DNA of 40,542 bases, from positions 1 through 40,542 of IMG/VR virus record IMGVR_UViG_3300020469_000097; one strand, 5' to 3'. Shown here one piece after another: positions 39,903-40,542 of the stretch. This stretch comes from a virus. The stretch's first letter is position 1. Each line of letters starts with the position of its first letter. The notes under the pieces were generated by a model. It did not search any database, was not told where the DNA came from, and saw only the letters and a program-made list of their open reading frames with translations. Both the position numbers and the translations under genes were made by a program.

Positions 39903-40259
39903 ATGACTACTTCAACAGCAACTTCACTAAGAACAATTCTACTTGATGCTATCAATTCAGATTTAGAATCTAGCACTTATGAGAATCCTATCCTTGATAA
40001 TAGCACTTATACTACATGGTCAGATATGGACAAATTTCAATGGGCATTTGATCGCTACATGATAGAGGTAGGAGGTTATGAGAGTTTAGAGTATTGGTTC
40101 TCAGGTTTAGCACTTTCAGCAATTCCATTCTCATATTATGATATTGAGCAGGTAGGAGGAAATTCTGAGACGTGGTTCAAAGATTTAGCAACTGAACTTA
40201 TGACAATTACAGGTTACAGCGATACAGTAAGATCATATACACGTAAGATACGTGTATAA
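39903..40259 (+). CDS. Hypothetical protein
   Basis: A 118-aa protein, Thr/Ser-rich at the start, with Trp-rich helices (TTWSDMDKFQWAFDRYMIEV, YESLEYWFSGLALSAIPFSY). I recall similar proteins as conserved unknowns in T4-like cyanophages. The leader (AAGCAAACAATTTTATTTTC) lacks a ribosome site. Last gene before the non-coding stretch. Confidence 0.65.
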   Translation: MTTSTATSLRTILLDAINSDLESSTYENPILDNSTYTTWSDMDKFQWAFDRYMIEVGGYESLEYWFSGLALSAIPFSYYDIEQVGGNSETWFKDLATELMTITGYSDTVRSYTRKIRV

Positions 40260-40294
40260 GTATCATATTATACCAGGCGCATAGGATAGACTTC

Positions 40295-40406
40295 TTCGTC
40301 TATTCTATTCGTTTATTATACTATTTTCTTCGTCTATTAGTCTATTCTTCTTATTATGTTCGTTTATTCGTCTAAACTCTTGATAATACTAGCATCTTCG
40401 TTTATT
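40295..40406 (+). repeat. Six copies of a 10-bp motif TTCGTYTATT
   Basis: Copies start at 40295, 40308, 40329, 40359, 40367 (TTCGTCTAAA, one end changed) and 40397, all in the same orientation with spacings of 13, 21, 30, 8 and 30. The motif core also occurs near two upstream promoters (38174-38182 region and 38976). Confidence 0.65.
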
Positions 40407-40428
40407 GGAGTTGTTGGTTTATCTAGTG

Positions 40429-40465
40429 TATATTATACTATAGGATACTATCCTACAATAATATA
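40429..40465. promoter_or_regulatory. Long imperfect dyad before a late promoter
   Basis: Centre TAGGATA-C-TATCCTA (40441-40455) is a perfect 15-base palindrome. Outside it TATATTAT (40429-40436) pairs with ATAATATA (40458-40465). It could be a bidirectional terminator, a cruciform or an operator; there is no T-run on the plus strand. Confidence 0.55.
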
Positions 40466-40481
40466 GCATGATATAAAAAGG

Positions 40482-40489
40482 TATAAATA
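40482..40489 (+). promoter_or_regulatory. T4-type late promoter
   Basis: TATAAATA, exact late consensus, 31 bases before the ATG at 40521. It marks the return to late transcription. Confidence 0.75.
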
Positions 40490-40520
40490 AATCTTTCTTT
40501 ATTCTCTATAGATTTATTAT

Positions 40521-40542
40521 ATGTCCGCAGTAACTGTTGTCT
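40521..40542 (+). CDS. N-terminal fragment of the next late gene
   Basis: ATG at 40521 after a late promoter; only MSAVTVV is visible before the window ends. Identity cannot be judged. Confidence 0.5.

Larger units (their letters stand above)
40260..40481. other. Non-coding, very AT-rich stretch
   Basis: About 220 bases with no credible gene on either strand. It contains the six TTCGTYTATT copies and the long dyad described separately, then the late promoter at 40482. It separates the early-type small-gene block from the next late gene. Confidence 0.6.

Noticed and set aside
1-40542. tRNA genes, integrase or attachment sites
   Set aside because: None could be recognised by eye; the intergenic gaps are too short for most tRNAs, and no integrase-like protein is encoded.

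Overview
The window looks like part of the genome of a T4-like marine cyanophage (a myovirus of Synechococcus or Prochlorococcus). Evidence: an AT-rich genome packed with genes that overlap by 1 to 4 bases, T4-type late promoters (NATAAATA), a baseplate hub resembling T4 gp27/gp5, several giant tail-fibre proteins, a CP12-like gene (a Calvin-cycle regulator of photosynthetic cells), and the cobS-type AAA ATPase typical of these phages. No host chromosomal genes, rRNA or tRNA were seen.

Layout. (1) 1-5964: baseplate hub operon: the end of an unknown gene, gp27-like hub, CP12-like protein, gp5-like hub, a separate beta-helical spike-like protein, a fibre-like protein, then three or four small genes. 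A sigma70-type promoter with a hairpin lies at 5259-5308. (2) 6001-21631: late region of host-recognition proteins: five large fibre-type proteins (1847, 883, 627, 970 and 270 aa) with small companions, and a 2OG-Fe(II) oxygenase inserted between two fibre genes. Late promoters sit in front of most of these genes, often inside the preceding stop codon. (3) 21653-25698: a surface-sugar module: one plus-strand gene facing four overlapping minus-strand genes (SGNH hydrolase, unknown, CMP-KDO synthetase-like, SIS-HAD fusion). (4) 25732-30588: a VOC-family protein, a HEXXH metallopeptidase/VWA protein, a MoxR/CobS AAA+ ATPase and a KTSC-like protein. (5) 30662-33155: after a strong terminator, two small membrane proteins, a PD-(D/E)XK nuclease candidate and two DNA methyltransferases in overlapping order. 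(6) 33228-40259: about 26 small, mostly unknown genes, including one HNH endonuclease. (7) 40260-40520: a non-coding stretch of short repeats and a long dyad, ending in a late promoter for the next gene.

The most striking signal is a 24-bp inverted repeat (arms TGTGACART and AYTGTCMCA, 6 bp apart) found nine times between 26595 and 39336. Each copy ends 57-65 bases before a start codon and most abut or overlap the stop codon of the gene before. It looks like an operator fixed just upstream of the -35 region of nine short operons, and so like a phage-wide regulon of unknown regulator.

All functions are inferred from reading the sequence by eye; no database search was possible.
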